Positions 18,675-27,714 of a DNA stretch of 64,000 bases are shown piece by piece. The position numbers and the translations under genes were made by a program. Position 1 is the first letter of the stretch. Every line of letters begins with the position of its first letter. Source of the stretch: Bacillus sonorensis NBRC 101234 = KCTC 13918 (lineage in GTDB: Bacteria > Bacillota > Bacilli > Bacillales > Bacillaceae). Under the pieces are notes generated by a model that did not search any database, was not told the origin of the DNA, and worked only from the letters and a program-made list of their open reading frames with translations. Location: the NCBI RefSeq assembly GCF_001592005.1, contig NZ_BCVZ01000009.1, positions 62,001 through 126,000 on the forward strand. Direction: 5' to 3'.

Positions 18675-19895
18675 TTGAACGCAGCCGCATTAAAGCAAAC
18701 AATCTGTGAGCAGCTTGAGACGCGCTACGATGAGATGGTCTCACTGAGGCGCCACTTCCACCAGCACCCTGAACTTTCTTTTCAAGAAAAGGAAACAGCA
18801 GCGTTTATCGCTTCTTATTATGAAGCCCTCGGCATCCCGATTCGCACAAATGTCGGCGGAGGCGGCGTCCTCGCTTATATCGAGGGAGGGCAGCCCGGCC
18901 CTGTCATCGCTTTACGAGCCGACTTTGACGCCCTTCCCATCCAGGATGAAAAAGATGTTCCTTACCGGTCAGCGGTCCCGGGTGTTATGCATGCCTGCGG
19001 CCATGACGGCCATACCGCCACACTGCTTGTCCTCGCAAGAGTTCTGCACGAAAACGCGAGCCGTTTAAAAGGAAAGCTTGTGATGATTCATCAGCACGCG
19101 GAGGAATATTCACCAGGCGGGGCGAAACCGATGATTGAAGACGGCTGCCTTGACGGAGTCGACGCAATTTTCGGCACGCATTTATGGGCAACAGAGCCGC
19201 TCGGAACGGTGCAATACAGAACAGGACCGATCATGGCAGCTGCAGACCGCTTTACCATTACAATCAACGGGAAAGGCGGGCACGGCGCCCAGCCTCATAA
19301 AACAAAGGATGCGGTATTGATCGGTTCACAGATTGTATCGGCCCTTCAGCACATTGTCAGTCGCAGGCTTGATCCGACACAGCCGGCCGTCATTTCGACA
19401 GGATCATTTCTCGCAGAAAATTCTTTTAATGTCATTGCCGATAAAGCGGTTTTAATCGGTACAGCCCGTTCCTTCAGTGAAGACGTCCGAACGCTCATTG
19501 AAAAGGAGATCGAACACGTTGTCAAAGGGATCTGCCTGATGCACGGCGCTTTTTATGACTATTCCTATGAAAGGGGCTATCCGCCCGTCTGCAATCATCC
19601 GGAAGAAACGGCGTTTCTCGCGGAGATTGCCCGGCGTACGGACGGTGTCGAAAGAGTGGCGGAAAGCGAATTGCAGATGGGCGGAGAAGATTTTTCCTAC
19701 TATCTCCAGCATGTGAAAGGGACTTTTTTCTTTACAGGGGCCCGCCCAGAAAATCCGCAACACGCCTATCCCCATCATCATCCGAAATTTGATATTCATG
19801 AAAAAGCGATGCTGATCGCCGCCAAAGTGATGGCAAATGCGGCGCTTTCTTATCAGGAGCAGGGAGAAGCTTCTGCGGCAGCAGCTGAGGTTTGA
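18675..19895 (+). CDS. yhaA: YhaA, M20-family amidohydrolase
   Basis: A 406-residue metal-dependent N-acyl-amino acid amidohydrolase (M20D/HipO type). Visible metal ligands lie in DFDALP near residue 84, MHACGHDGH near 103 and HAEEYSPGG near 139. The dimerisation lid follows (residues about 190-300), and HHHPKFDIHE is near the C-terminus. The TTG start at 18675 is 8 bases after AGGGAGG. The likely substrate is a small N-acylated amino acid or peptide; which one is unknown. It follows yhfA. Confidence 0.9.
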   Translation: MNAAALKQTICEQLETRYDEMVSLRRHFHQHPELSFQEKETAAFIASYYEALGIPIRTNVGGGGVLAYIEGGQPGPVIALRADFDALPIQDEKDVPYRSAVPGVMHACGHDGHTATLLVLARVLHENASRLKGKLVMIHQHAEEYSPGGAKPMIEDGCLDGVDAIFGTHLWATEPLGTVQYRTGPIMAAADRFTITINGKGGHGAQPHKTKDAVLIGSQIVSALQHIVSRRLDPTQPAVISTGSFLAENSFNVIADKAVLIGTARSFSEDVRTLIEKEIEHVVKGICLMHGAFYDYSYERGYPPVCNHPEETAFLAEIARRTDGVERVAESELQMGGEDFSYYLQHVKGTFFFTGARPENPQHAYPHHHPKFDIHEKAMLIAAKVMANAALSYQEQGEASAAAAEV

Positions 19896-19910
19896 TTCCG
19901 CACGCAAAAA

Positions 19911-19942
19911 GAAAAAGCCGGGTTCATTCCCCGGCTTCTTCT
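19911..19942. terminator. Convergent terminator of yhaA and ecsC
   Basis: AAGCCGGG and CCCGGCTT pair around a short loop, with A-rich sequence on the left and CTTCTTT on the right. The last codons of ecsC lie inside the hairpin. Confidence 0.8.
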
Positions 19943-20634
19943 TTGATCAACCTCAAATGAAACACATGCCTCGCCGTTTCTCCGAGGTGCCCGAGCAGTT
20001 TATAATTGGCGGTCCCGCCGACGATCGCGCCAAAGCCCGGAACGAGCTGAAACAATTTAACCAGGTCAAGATAATCCCGGTACTCCTGCTGAAATGCGCG
20101 CCAATCGATTTCCCGATTTTCCGTTTCCCAATTTTCAATGATGCGAAAAATCTCTTTTCGATGAGCTTCACTTGAAAAAGCGAGCTGAAAAATATAAAGA
20201 AGAAATATCCGTTCTTCTTTTCGCTTCGTATTGCATCCGTAAATTGAGGCCAATTCAAACAGGCATTTCATTTTAATGCCCAGCAGAATCGGAAAATCTG
20301 CCATTCCGAGAAAGATCCCGCCCGCTCCGGTGCCAATGCCGGATGCGGCGGCCGCCTTTTGATATTGAGCGATCACTTTTTTAGCCAACTTGTCTTTTTC
20401 TCCTAAGGAAAGCGAGCCTGTTTCCTTTTGGTGCGTCGTCAAATTTGAACCGAGCAGCGTGGCTTCAACCATTTTTTTAACGCTTTCGGTAACAGCTTTA
20501 TGAACCTTGCCGGGAATACGGGCGTTAATCTTTTCCTGCACACCTTTTGACATCCGCTCGGCCATTGATGCTTTTCGCAAAAACCTCATTTTCCAGCGGA
20601 AGGCTTCATCTAATAAAAACTGATTTTCATTCAT
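19924..20634 (-). CDS. ecsC: EcsC family protein
   Basis: A 236-residue protein of the EcsC family, alpha-helical with glycine-rich hydrophobic patches (GIGTGAGGIFLGMADFPILLG near residue 100, VPGFGAIVGG near 205) that suggest membrane association. Its function is unknown; in B. subtilis loss of ecsC has little effect compared with ecsA or ecsB. I chose the ATG at 20634, preceded by AAGGGGTGAAAGGC. It is last in the ecsABC operon. Confidence 0.88.
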   Translation of the reverse strand: MNENQFLLDEAFRWKMRFLRKASMAERMSKGVQEKINARIPGKVHKAVTESVKKMVEATLLGSNLTTHQKETGSLSLGEKDKLAKKVIAQYQKAAAASGIGTGAGGIFLGMADFPILLGIKMKCLFELASIYGCNTKRKEERIFLLYIFQLAFSSEAHRKEIFRIIENWETENREIDWRAFQQEYRDYLDLVKLFQLVPGFGAIVGGTANYKLLGHLGETARHVFHLRLIKEEAGE

Positions 20635-20684
20635 GCCTTTCACCCCTTCTTTATTCATACTGACGGATAAAGAAAAGGATTCAT

Positions 20685-21908
20685 TTACCTGCGTGCATGT
20701 TTTTTAAGCCTGCTGCTGAAGTACGGCTTCAAAATGACAAAGATGAGCAGCGCTGAACCCGCAAGTCCCGCAAGCGTCCCTGTCCACTGCATCTTGATGG
20801 CGCAAGCGGCCGCCAATACCAACGCCTGAATACTGAGTACAATGTGGAGCAAGGAAAAGAAGCTTTTTCGCCTCTCCTCTTGTCTCACGGGATAAAGCTC
20901 TTGCAGAGACAAATGTGAAAAATGGTCAAATAAAGGCGTCAGCTGAATGCCTGTAATAAAAACGGTAAAAACGGCCAAAAGCGCGGACACCCATTCATGA
21001 GTTGAAAAATAAACAATAATAACGGCAAAAATGACTGTCAGTCTGAGGACGATCCCGAAATAGTCGTTCGATCTGATAAAAGCTCTCGCGTACATATACG
21101 TAAACGTCTTCCGCTGATCATACGGGATGAATCCGAGCAGCCAATCCAGATAAGCCCTCCTTTTTGCCTGCTTTCTGAGATGCGGCACATCTGTAAACAA
21201 ATTGGCCAACCTGTAAAACCGCTGTTTCCTTCTTATTTCGTCCTCGATATGCTGCTCCCATTTCAATGATTTTTTCTTTACAGCCGCTGTAAAATACACG
21301 ATCAGCACAGCCATGATGGCATAGACGTCGAGCGCAAAGCCGTAGGAACCCTGCAATGCAAAATAAATGACAAGCGTATTTAGGAAGAAACGGACGACTT
21401 GGTCGATGATCCGGATGTTTTTTTCACGTAAGTACGTCATCCGCCATTGCATCGCCATATTCCAGGCCTTCACCACAAGCAATTGAATGAAAAGAACCGC
21501 ATACGCCGGCAATGTTTTTCCGCTTGTTTGAAAATAAAGCGGAGCCGAGACGAGCATTAACGCAATCAGCGGAAACAGCTGCGTCGCAAAGCTGAAGCGG
21601 AAGGCTTGTTTCAAGTACGGCTCCATTTTTGCTTCAAGCGGCAGCAAAAACACAAGATCCGCTTCTTTCAACAGCGTTCTGACGTAAGAGCTTGTCAAAA
21701 CGAGCGAAAACAAGGCCGCCATCACCCAATAGGCAGGAAATCCTTGCGGAATATCTTTCAGCCATTTGCTGTACCAGCTGGCCGCACCTGCGATAAAAAA
21801 AATCATGACGATGACGAGATGGTCATTGAGCATATATTTCAAATAGGATCTTGTTTCTTTTATATACTCCTCAATTCTGGCCTTCCAAATGTCTTGAATG
21901 CTATTCAT
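20685..21908 (-). CDS. ecsB: ABC transporter permease EcsB
   Basis: A 407-residue integral membrane protein with about eight helices and a cytoplasmic arginine/lysine-rich central part (RKQRFYRLANLFTDVPH). It is the membrane partner of EcsA. Known roles of the Ecs transporter are in protein secretion, regulated membrane proteolysis (RasP activity), competence and sporulation. The start overlaps the end of ecsA by eight bases, indicating translational coupling. Confidence 0.93.
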   Translation of the reverse strand: MNSIQDIWKARIEEYIKETRSYLKYMLNDHLVIVMIFFIAGAASWYSKWLKDIPQGFPAYWVMAALFSLVLTSSYVRTLLKEADLVFLLPLEAKMEPYLKQAFRFSFATQLFPLIALMLVSAPLYFQTSGKTLPAYAVLFIQLLVVKAWNMAMQWRMTYLREKNIRIIDQVVRFFLNTLVIYFALQGSYGFALDVYAIMAVLIVYFTAAVKKKSLKWEQHIEDEIRRKQRFYRLANLFTDVPHLRKQAKRRAYLDWLLGFIPYDQRKTFTYMYARAFIRSNDYFGIVLRLTVIFAVIIVYFSTHEWVSALLAVFTVFITGIQLTPLFDHFSHLSLQELYPVRQEERRKSFFSLLHIVLSIQALVLAAACAIKMQWTGTLAGLAGSALLIFVILKPYFSSRLKKHARR

Positions 21909-22641
21909 AGCTCTCTTCCTTCGTCAGCTCAAGATACAGATCGTCAAGGCTTGCTTCCTTCATCGAAAATTGTTCTCTGAGCTCTTCAAGCGTTCCCTTA
22001 GCCCGCACTTCGCCGTTATGTAAAATAATGAAAGAATCGCAATAACGCTCAGCTGTCGCCAGTATGTGCGTCGACATCAAGACGGCGGAACCGTTTTTCT
22101 TCGCTTCATTCATCCGCTCGAGCAGAGCGTTGATGGCAAGCGGGTCGAGACCAAGAAAAGGTTCGTCAATGATATAAAGATCAGGCTCCACTAAAAATGC
22201 GCACATAATCATCACCTTCTGCTTCATTCCCTTAGAAAAATGGGCTGGAAACCATTTTAGACGCTTTTCCATTCTGAACTCCTTTAAGAGCGGGGGAAGC
22301 CTTTTTTCAAACGTTTCTTTTGACAATCCATAAGCCATCGCGGTCAGTTCCAAATGCTCTTTAAGCGTCAGCTCTTCATACAAAATCGGCGTCTCGGGAA
22401 TAAATGTAAACTGTGAACGATAGCTTTCCGGATCTTCGACAAACGTTTTGCCGTTCAGTTCAACTGATCCTTTGTGCGGCTCCATCAAACCGATAATATG
22501 GCGAATCGTCGTGCTTTTGCCGGCCCCGTTCAAGCCGATCAAGCCGACGATCTGCTTTCGGTCAATCTCAAATGAAACATCCCGGAGCACCGGATTGCGT
22601 GTATACCCGCCGGTCAGATCTTTTACAGAGAGTAGTGACAT
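21901..22641 (-). CDS. ecsA: ABC transporter ATP-binding protein EcsA
   Basis: A 246-residue ATPase with Walker A GLNGAGKSTT near residue 38, the ABC signature HFSKGMKQKV (a variant of LSGGQ) near 138 and Walker B LYIIDEPFLGLD near 158. The ATG at 22641 has AAAGGA upstream. The frame is open for another 33 codons but those lack a ribosome site and are not conserved-looking. It energises EcsB. Confidence 0.95.
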   Translation of the reverse strand: MSLLSVKDLTGGYTRNPVLRDVSFEIDRKQIVGLIGLNGAGKSTTIRHIIGLMEPHKGSVELNGKTFVEDPESYRSQFTFIPETPILYEELTLKEHLELTAMAYGLSKETFEKRLPPLLKEFRMEKRLKWFPAHFSKGMKQKVMIMCAFLVEPDLYIIDEPFLGLDPLAINALLERMNEAKKNGSAVLMSTHILATAERYCDSFIILHNGEVRAKGTLEELREQFSMKEASLDDLYLELTKEESYE

Positions 22642-23162
22642 ACGTTCGTTCCTTTCTTGCATTTTTCTTAATAGTACCAAAAATAAGGAGGTATTTGAAA
22701 CGTTTTCCCCTATGCTTTTCACGCATAAACGAAAACGCATCGGGACAATCTAATGATTGAAGAGGGGGAAGCTGATCTTTCTGGCGAATGAGGTGTTTGT
22801 CAAAGACAAAATCCTGGAAAGTCCAGTTTGAAAAGAATATAAAGCATGTCAAAGGCTTAGAAATTTCTTTCATCCACTGAATTGAGAAAGCATCTGCTTT
22901 ATATGGTACACATCCTATAAAAAAGATGTGATGATCAAATGAGGTGTTTGTCGCAGGAAATGGACAGGCGGTTCAAGTCTTCATTTTGACGAAAAATGGG
23001 GTGCTTGCAAAAGGCAGTGTATAAATTTCTTTAGCAAAAGCCGACCCTTCTTCATGCAGGGTGAACGCGGGAGCCGTTCATCCTGTTTTCGTGTTTCCGG
23101 AATAATTGTGGTAATATTATGCTTATACATAACCTTTCCGTTGTGGAAAAAGGAGGAAAAAT
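22642..23162. other. 521-bp gene-free stretch with a diverged duplicate segment
   Basis: No intact gene is seen. The 15-mer AATGAGGTGTTTGTC occurs twice, near 22788 and 22939, about 152 bases apart. Each copy opens a short plus-strand frame starting NEVFVKDK or EVFVAGNGQAV; the second runs to a stop near 23022. They look like two decayed ends of one gene family, but no function is recognised. A region just before 23163 holds the hit promoter and ribosome site. Confidence 0.4.
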
Positions 23163-23585
23163 ATGAGCGATTGTATTTTTTGTAAAATTATAAACGGAGA
23201 AATCCCTTGTGCAAAAGTCTTTGAAAATGAACACGTAATGGCTTTTCTGGATATCAGTCAAGTCACAAAAGGACATACCCTTGTGATTCCAAAGGTTCAC
23301 AAAACCAATATATATGAAATGACACCTGAGATATCAAGAGATTTTTTTGAAGCGGTTCCGAAAATCGCCCAAGCCATTAAAGATGAATACGAGCCAATCG
23401 GTTTAAATCTTCTGAACAACAATGGCGAAAAAGCGGGCCAGTCCGTCTTCCATTACCACATGCACATTATTCCCCGCTACGGGAAAGGAGACGGCTTCGG
23501 AGCTGTCTGGAAAACGCATGCGGACGACTATACACCGGAAGATCTGCAATCGATCGCTTCTTCCATCAACAAGCATTTAACATGA
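23163..23585 (+). CDS. hit: HIT-family nucleotide hydrolase Hit
   Basis: A 140-residue histidine-triad protein that hydrolyses adenosine phosphoramidates and similar nucleotides. The triad motif appears as HYHMHIIPR near residue 98. The N-terminal DCIFCKIINGEIP contains the paired Cys (5 and 8) of the zinc-binding HIT branch. The ATG follows AAGGAGG with six-base spacing. It is divergent from ecsA, as in B. subtilis. Confidence 0.95.
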   Translation: MSDCIFCKIINGEIPCAKVFENEHVMAFLDISQVTKGHTLVIPKVHKTNIYEMTPEISRDFFEAVPKIAQAIKDEYEPIGLNLLNNNGEKAGQSVFHYHMHIIPRYGKGDGFGAVWKTHADDYTPEDLQSIASSINKHLT

Positions 23586-23594
23586 GAGGTTGAA

Positions 23595-23628
23595 GGGCAC
23601 CGGCTAAGCGCCGGCGCCCTCTTTGATT
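23595..23628 (+). terminator. Terminator after hit
   Basis: GGGC-CCGGC pairs with GCCGG-GCCC around a short loop, with a weak T-rich tail CTCTTTGATTTG. Confidence 0.65.
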
Positions 23629-23803
23629 TGCCGAGCTTTGTATTGAAGTCTGTCAAAAAAAATACACAATATGTACGATCCCTTTTCCCTTCAAGAATCC
23701 CGGCGCTCCTTTTTCACACAATTCAAATTTTTTATGTATAACGGGAACCATTTATGATAGGATGGTTTTATATTTTTTATACACACGACAGGGAGCGATT
23801 GTG

Positions 23804-24877
23804 ATGGTACGTACTACAAACTTTAATGCAGGACCTGCAGCACTGCCTTTAGAGGTGTTACAAAAGGCGCAAAACGAATTTGTTGATTTCAACGGAGCGG
23901 GGATGTCCGTCATGGAGCTGTCCCACCGCAGCAAAGAATACGACGCCGTTCATCAAAAAGCGAAAGCTCTTTTAAAGGAACTGATGGAGATTCCTGATGA
24001 TTATGAGATTTTGTTTCTTCAAGGCGGCGCAAGCCTCCAGTTTTCAATGATTCCGATGAACTTTCTTTCAAAGGAAAAAACGGCGCACTTCATCATGACC
24101 GGAGCATGGTCTGAAAAAGCCCTGGCTGAAGCCAAGCTTTTCGGAAGCACATCGGTTATTGCGACCAGCGAAGACGACACTTACAAATATATTCCCGATG
24201 TCCCGGAGATTCCGGCTGACGGAGCGTATCTTCATCTGACATCTAACAATACGATTTTCGGCACGCAGTGGCAGCAGTTCCCTGACTCACCGATTCCGCT
24301 TGTAGCTGACATGTCGAGCGACATTTTAAGCAGAAAAATCGACGTATCAAAGTTCGGCATCATCTATGCCGGCGCACAAAAAAACCTGGGCCCTTCAGGG
24401 GTAACCGTCGTCATCATCAAAAAAGACCTGCTCTCAAAAGAAAACGAACAGGTAGCGAAAATCTTAAAATACTCAACACATGCTAAAGCGAATTCGCTTT
24501 ACAACACCCCTCCGACTTTTGCCATTTATATGCTGTCTCTCGTGCTTGAGTGGCTGAAAGAAAAAGGCGGAGTGGCTGAAATTGAAAAACGCAACCGCAA
24601 AAAAGCCGGGATTTTATACAGAGCGATTGATGAAAGCGGCGGATTTTACAAGGGGCATGCGAGAGAGGACAGCCGTTCAAACATGAACGTTACCTTCACG
24701 CTGAAAAATGATGAACTGACAAAAGCATTTATCGCGAAGGCCAAAGAAGAAAGAATGTCAGGCCTTGGCGGCCACCGTTCTGTCGGCGGATGCCGCGCAT
24801 CGATTTACAATGCGGTTTCTGTTGAAGATTGCGAAAAACTTGCCGCCTTCATGAAAACATTCCGGGAAGAACATTAG
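23804..24877 (+). CDS. serC: Phosphoserine aminotransferase SerC
   Basis: A PLP enzyme of 357 residues that converts 3-phosphohydroxypyruvate and glutamate to phosphoserine in serine synthesis. The N-terminal NFNAGPAALP and the PLP lysine in AGAQKNLGPSG near residue 195 are present, as is the C-terminal GLGGHRSVGGCRASIYNA. I chose the ATG at 23804 with GGGAG 8 bases before it; the longer frame from 23762 has no ribosome site. A TATGAT -10 element lies at 23753-23758. Confidence 0.96.
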   Translation: MVRTTNFNAGPAALPLEVLQKAQNEFVDFNGAGMSVMELSHRSKEYDAVHQKAKALLKELMEIPDDYEILFLQGGASLQFSMIPMNFLSKEKTAHFIMTGAWSEKALAEAKLFGSTSVIATSEDDTYKYIPDVPEIPADGAYLHLTSNNTIFGTQWQQFPDSPIPLVADMSSDILSRKIDVSKFGIIYAGAQKNLGPSGVTVVIIKKDLLSKENEQVAKILKYSTHAKANSLYNTPPTFAIYMLSLVLEWLKEKGGVAEIEKRNRKKAGILYRAIDESGGFYKGHAREDSRSNMNVTFTLKNDELTKAFIAKAKEERMSGLGGHRSVGGCRASIYNAVSVEDCEKLAAFMKTFREEH

Positions 24878-24995
24878 GCTTCCGCCTCATATTTCCAGAG
24901 GCTAAAAAAGGCTTCCCCAACCATTCCAAAGTTTGATATACTACTATAAAGCTTTCGCAATAAATGACGAGCATATTATTGGAAAGCAGCAAAAT

Positions 24996-25040
24996 GAGCC
25001 TGAGACGAGGAGAGAATAGTTATGAAAACAAAAGAATTAG
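24996..25040 (+). promoter_or_regulatory. TRAP-type (G/U)AG repeat over the trpP ribosome site
   Basis: GAG triplets occur at 24996, 25002, 25007 and 25012, then UAG at 25017. AAG at 25032 and UAG at 25038 lie inside the coding region. Spacers among the first five are two or three bases, as in known TRAP sites. The repeat covers the Shine-Dalgarno GAGGAGAG and the start codon. TRAP bound with tryptophan is known to block trpP (yhaG) translation in B. subtilis this way. Confidence 0.85.
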
Positions 25041-25549
25041 TTGCAATGGCCCTATTTGTCGCCATTGGTGCAGCGCTGCACGCAGTGATTCCGCCCTTTT
25101 TTTACGGGATGAAGCCAGATATGATGCTGATTATGATGTTTATGGGTATCCTTTTGTTCCCAAAACTCCAAAATGTACTTGTCATCGGAGTTGTCACCGG
25201 CATTATTTCCGCTTTAACGACTTCGTTTCCGGGAGGACAGCTGCCAAACATCATTGATAAACCGATGACGGCTTTGATCTTTTTCGGCGCTTTTCTCGCT
25301 GTGAAAAAACTTGGCAGCAGAACGCTGACAGCTGCCGGATTAACCGCTGTGGGAACGCTCATTTCAGGAACGATTTTCCTGACGTCTGCCCTATTGATCG
25401 TCGGCCTGCCGGGAAATCAGGGATTTATGACGCTGTTCTTTGTCATTGTGCTGCCGACCGCTTTGATCAGCACGATCGCCATGTTTGTCATCTATCCCAT
25501 TGTGCAGACGATCCTGAAACGATCAAGGCTGACTGAAGAAGTAAAATAA
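25022..25549 (+). CDS. trpP: Tryptophan transporter TrpP
   Basis: A 175-residue membrane protein with about five helices, likely the S-component-like tryptophan permease known as TrpP (YhaG). The start region carries a TRAP-binding repeat, which ties it to tryptophan supply. ATG 25022 follows GAGGAGAG, itself part of that repeat. A terminator follows the stop directly. Confidence 0.92.
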   Translation: MKTKELVAMALFVAIGAALHAVIPPFFYGMKPDMMLIMMFMGILLFPKLQNVLVIGVVTGIISALTTSFPGGQLPNIIDKPMTALIFFGAFLAVKKLGSRTLTAAGLTAVGTLISGTIFLTSALLIVGLPGNQGFMTLFFVIVLPTALISTIAMFVIYPIVQTILKRSRLTEEVK

Positions 25550-25555
25550 TGCAAA

Positions 25556-25600
25556 AACCTCTTTAAGAAAGGCGTGCTCCTTTTTTGAAGAGGTTTTTTT
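25556..25600 (+). terminator. Terminator after trpP
   Basis: AAACCTCTT and AAGAGGTTT pair around a loop of about 23 bases that can fold further, followed by T8. Confidence 0.82.
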
Positions 25601-25639
25601 TCGGATATATGGTCAAAAAAAGGGGAATCCGCCCGATAT

Positions 25640-25831
25640 TTATATAAGAAGCCTGATACAAAAGAGGAGCAGGAGCAACACGCCCGCACCACCTGCGCAA
25701 AAAAGCGCTTTTTGTTTAAGAACGCGTTTCGGCGGATAAGATGCTGAAAATCCGAGCAGCCTTAAATAATAAAAAGAGCCGGCGGTAAAAACGGCAATTA
25801 AAATCGTTAAAAAAGCATTGATGGCAGACAA
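25640..25831 (-). CDS. Small two-helix membrane protein (YhzF-like position)
   Basis: A 63-residue protein with two hydrophobic helices (residues about 6-25 and 43-62) and a short basic loop between (PPKRVLKQK). I chose the TTG at 25829-25831 because AAGGAGG lies 7 bases upstream; the longer frame starting with ATG at 25948 lacks a ribosome site. No function is known. B. subtilis has a small gene (yhzF) near this place, but I cannot confirm identity. Confidence 0.65.
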   Translation of the reverse strand: MSAINAFLTILIAVFTAGSFYYLRLLGFSASYPPKRVLKQKALFCAGGAGVLLLLLFCIRLLI

Positions 25832-25986
25832 CCCTCTCCCTCCTTTTTTAAAAAGTATGCTAAAATAAAGCAAGCTATGCAGAAGTTTTCCCGGGATTGA
25901 TGCCCGCGAAAGCCCCTTGCAACCATTCAAATATGATGAGGCTGCCATAAGCCTGATCTTTCAAAAATATAATCGGGGTGATGTAT

Positions 25987-26343
25987 ATGTCAAAAGGCCG
26001 ATCTTTAGCAGCTGGTCTGCTTGTAGGCGGAGTTATCGGAGGAGTCGCGGCGCTGCTTGCCGCACCCACTTCAGGAAAAGACTTGAGAAGGCAGCTCAAA
26101 GCGAACTGCGGAAAGTTTGAGGACACGGTAAAAAGACTGAAAAGCGACGGACTCGCTCTAAAAGAGCAAGTCGTGAAAACAGCGAGAGAAAGCGCGGAAA
26201 TCATCAAGGACGTCGGCAGTGAACTGCAATCTTCAATCCAGGAATGGAAAGAGGAAATCAAGCCCCATCAGCAGGATCTTAAAAAGGAACTCGCTGACAT
26301 TGAAGAAAAGATCAAACAACTGGAGAAAACCTTACAAAACTAA
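25987..26343 (+). CDS. yhaH: YhaH, YtxH-family protein
   Basis: A 118-residue protein with a glycine/alanine-rich N-terminal helix (AAGLLVGGVIGGVAALLAAP) followed by SGKDLRRQ and a long charged coiled coil. This is the YtxH-like, general-stress type of architecture. The third in-frame start, ATG 25987, follows GGGGTG with six-base spacing. A single gene with its own terminator, between trpP and scoC. Confidence 0.88.
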   Translation: MSKGRSLAAGLLVGGVIGGVAALLAAPTSGKDLRRQLKANCGKFEDTVKRLKSDGLALKEQVVKTARESAEIIKDVGSELQSSIQEWKEEIKPHQQDLKKELADIEEKIKQLEKTLQN

Positions 26344-26370
26344 TATACTCAGCGAAAAAAATAAACCTAT

Positions 26371-26411
26371 AAAAAAGGGGTGTGAATGGTCATTTTCACG
26401 CTCCTTTTTTA
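26371..26411 (+). terminator. Terminator after yhaH
   Basis: An AAAAAAGG..GTGTGAAT arm pairs with ATTTTCAC..CTCCTTTTTT around a four-base loop, with a small mismatch. Confidence 0.8.
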
Positions 26412-26536
26412 ATCAAAATGCTGATTTCTCATAGAAAAAGCCGATTTTTTAAAAATTTCGTAAATTTACATCTTTATTAATCTTTATTTTATTGGCATAA
26501 TAGAATTATTAAGATAAAGAGAAGCAGGTGAAGTGA

Positions 26537-27151
26537 ATGAATCGATCGGAAGAGCCCTATACGGTGAAAGAAGCCCTTTTATTCAGCCAAAGAATGGCAC
26601 AGCTAAGCAAGGCGCTTTGGAAATCGATAGAAAAGGATTGGCAGCAGTGGATTAAACCTTATGATTTAAACATCAACGAGCATCATATTTTGTGGATTGC
26701 CTACCAGCTGAACGGCGCTTCAATTTCTGAAATCGCCAAGTTTGGTGTGATGCACGTATCCACGGCGTTTAACTTTTCAAAAAAACTTGAGGAAAGAGGC
26801 TATCTCGAGTTCTCGAAAAAATTAAACGATAAACGCAACACGTACATTCAGCTGACTCCAAAAGGCGAGGAAGTTTTTCTTAAAATCCTCGAGTCTTATG
26901 ATCCGTCCCGGAACGCTGTTTTAAAAGGCGCCCAGCCTCTTCATCAGCTGTATGGGAAATTCCCTGAAATCGTCGAAATGATGTCGATCATCCGTCATAT
27001 TTACGGCGATGATTTCATGGAGATTTTCGAAAAATCATTTTCCAATATCGAAAATGAATTTATCAGCGACGACGGCAAAATGAAGAAAAAAGAAGAAGCG
27101 AAAGAAACCGGGGAATTAATAGAGATGGATAAACCGCTTTTAGCCCCCTAA
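26537..27151 (+). CDS. scoC: Transition-state regulator ScoC (Hpr), MarR family
   Basis: A 204-residue MarR-type winged-helix regulator, near-identical in its first 120 residues to B. subtilis Hpr as I remember it. The DNA-binding part spans residues about 45-120 ([21 protein letters not shown], then the wing [18 protein letters not shown]). ScoC is known to repress protease genes (aprE, nprE), sinI and oligopeptide permease genes. The variable acidic/lysine tail after residue 175 is typical. The AT-rich upstream region has no clear -35 box. Confidence 0.95.
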   Translation: MNRSEEPYTVKEALLFSQRMAQLSKALWKSIEKDWQQWIKPYDLNINEHHILWIAYQLNGASISEIAKFGVMHVSTAFNFSKKLEERGYLEFSKKLNDKRNTYIQLTPKGEEVFLKILESYDPSRNAVLKGAQPLHQLYGKFPEIVEMMSIIRHIYGDDFMEIFEKSFSNIENEFISDDGKMKKKEEAKETGELIEMDKPLLAP

Positions 27152-27154
27152 ACA

Positions 27155-27502
27155 CTAATCCAAGCCGTACTGTTTGATGATGCTGATGAACTCGCTCATC
27201 AGCGGTTTGTAAAGACCTTGTCTGTGAAGGGCGAAAATCGTTTCGTGCACTTCGAGTTTTTCATTTAACTGTCCTGCAAAAAGCGCAAGGAGATGGTCAA
27301 ACATCACAAATCCTTGCGCTTTTTGCGCCTCAAGCTCTTCTGCCAGTTCTTCGCACAGCTTTTCCGTTTCTTTTGCTTCTTCCGCCGATAATCCCCGTTC
27401 AATCAATATTTTGTAGTATGGATATTGATCCATATCCGCTATGTTCAGCAAAAGCTTGATATAATATTCCAACCGTTCAAGACGATGTTCTATTGAATCC
27501 AT
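27155..27502 (-). CDS. yhaI: YhaI, conserved helical protein of unknown function
   Basis: A 115-residue, wholly alpha-helical, acidic protein without hydrophobic segments or known motifs. Two starts are possible: ATG 27502 (12 bases after AAGGAGAG) and GTG 27511 (only 4 bases after). I favour the ATG because B. subtilis YhaI also begins MDS. It ends three bases after the scoC stop on the opposite strand, so the two genes converge. Confidence 0.82.
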   Translation of the reverse strand: MDSIEHRLERLEYYIKLLLNIADMDQYPYYKILIERGLSAEEAKETEKLCEELAEELEAQKAQGFVMFDHLLALFAGQLNEKLEVHETIFALHRQGLYKPLMSEFISIIKQYGLD

Positions 27503-27714
27503 ATTTGTCACATCTCTCCTTTATTTTATTTTAGCCGATAATCCCTTCCGATGAAAGTTCCACATCGAGATTTCCCTTCCCTCTGAGGCTCCTCTCATTT
27601 CTTCTGAAAAATGGTCGATTTTTTTTTGGAAAAAGGATTGATTTTTCTCAGGCAGAGGAGTAAATTATTCTGAGGATTTCATATAACAGTTTGAGAAACG
27701 GAAGGATGTCATTT

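Noticed and set aside
22642-22740. Longer EcsA with 33 extra N-terminal residues
   Set aside because: The ABC domain starts at MSLLSVKDL with its own ribosome site; the extension lacks one.
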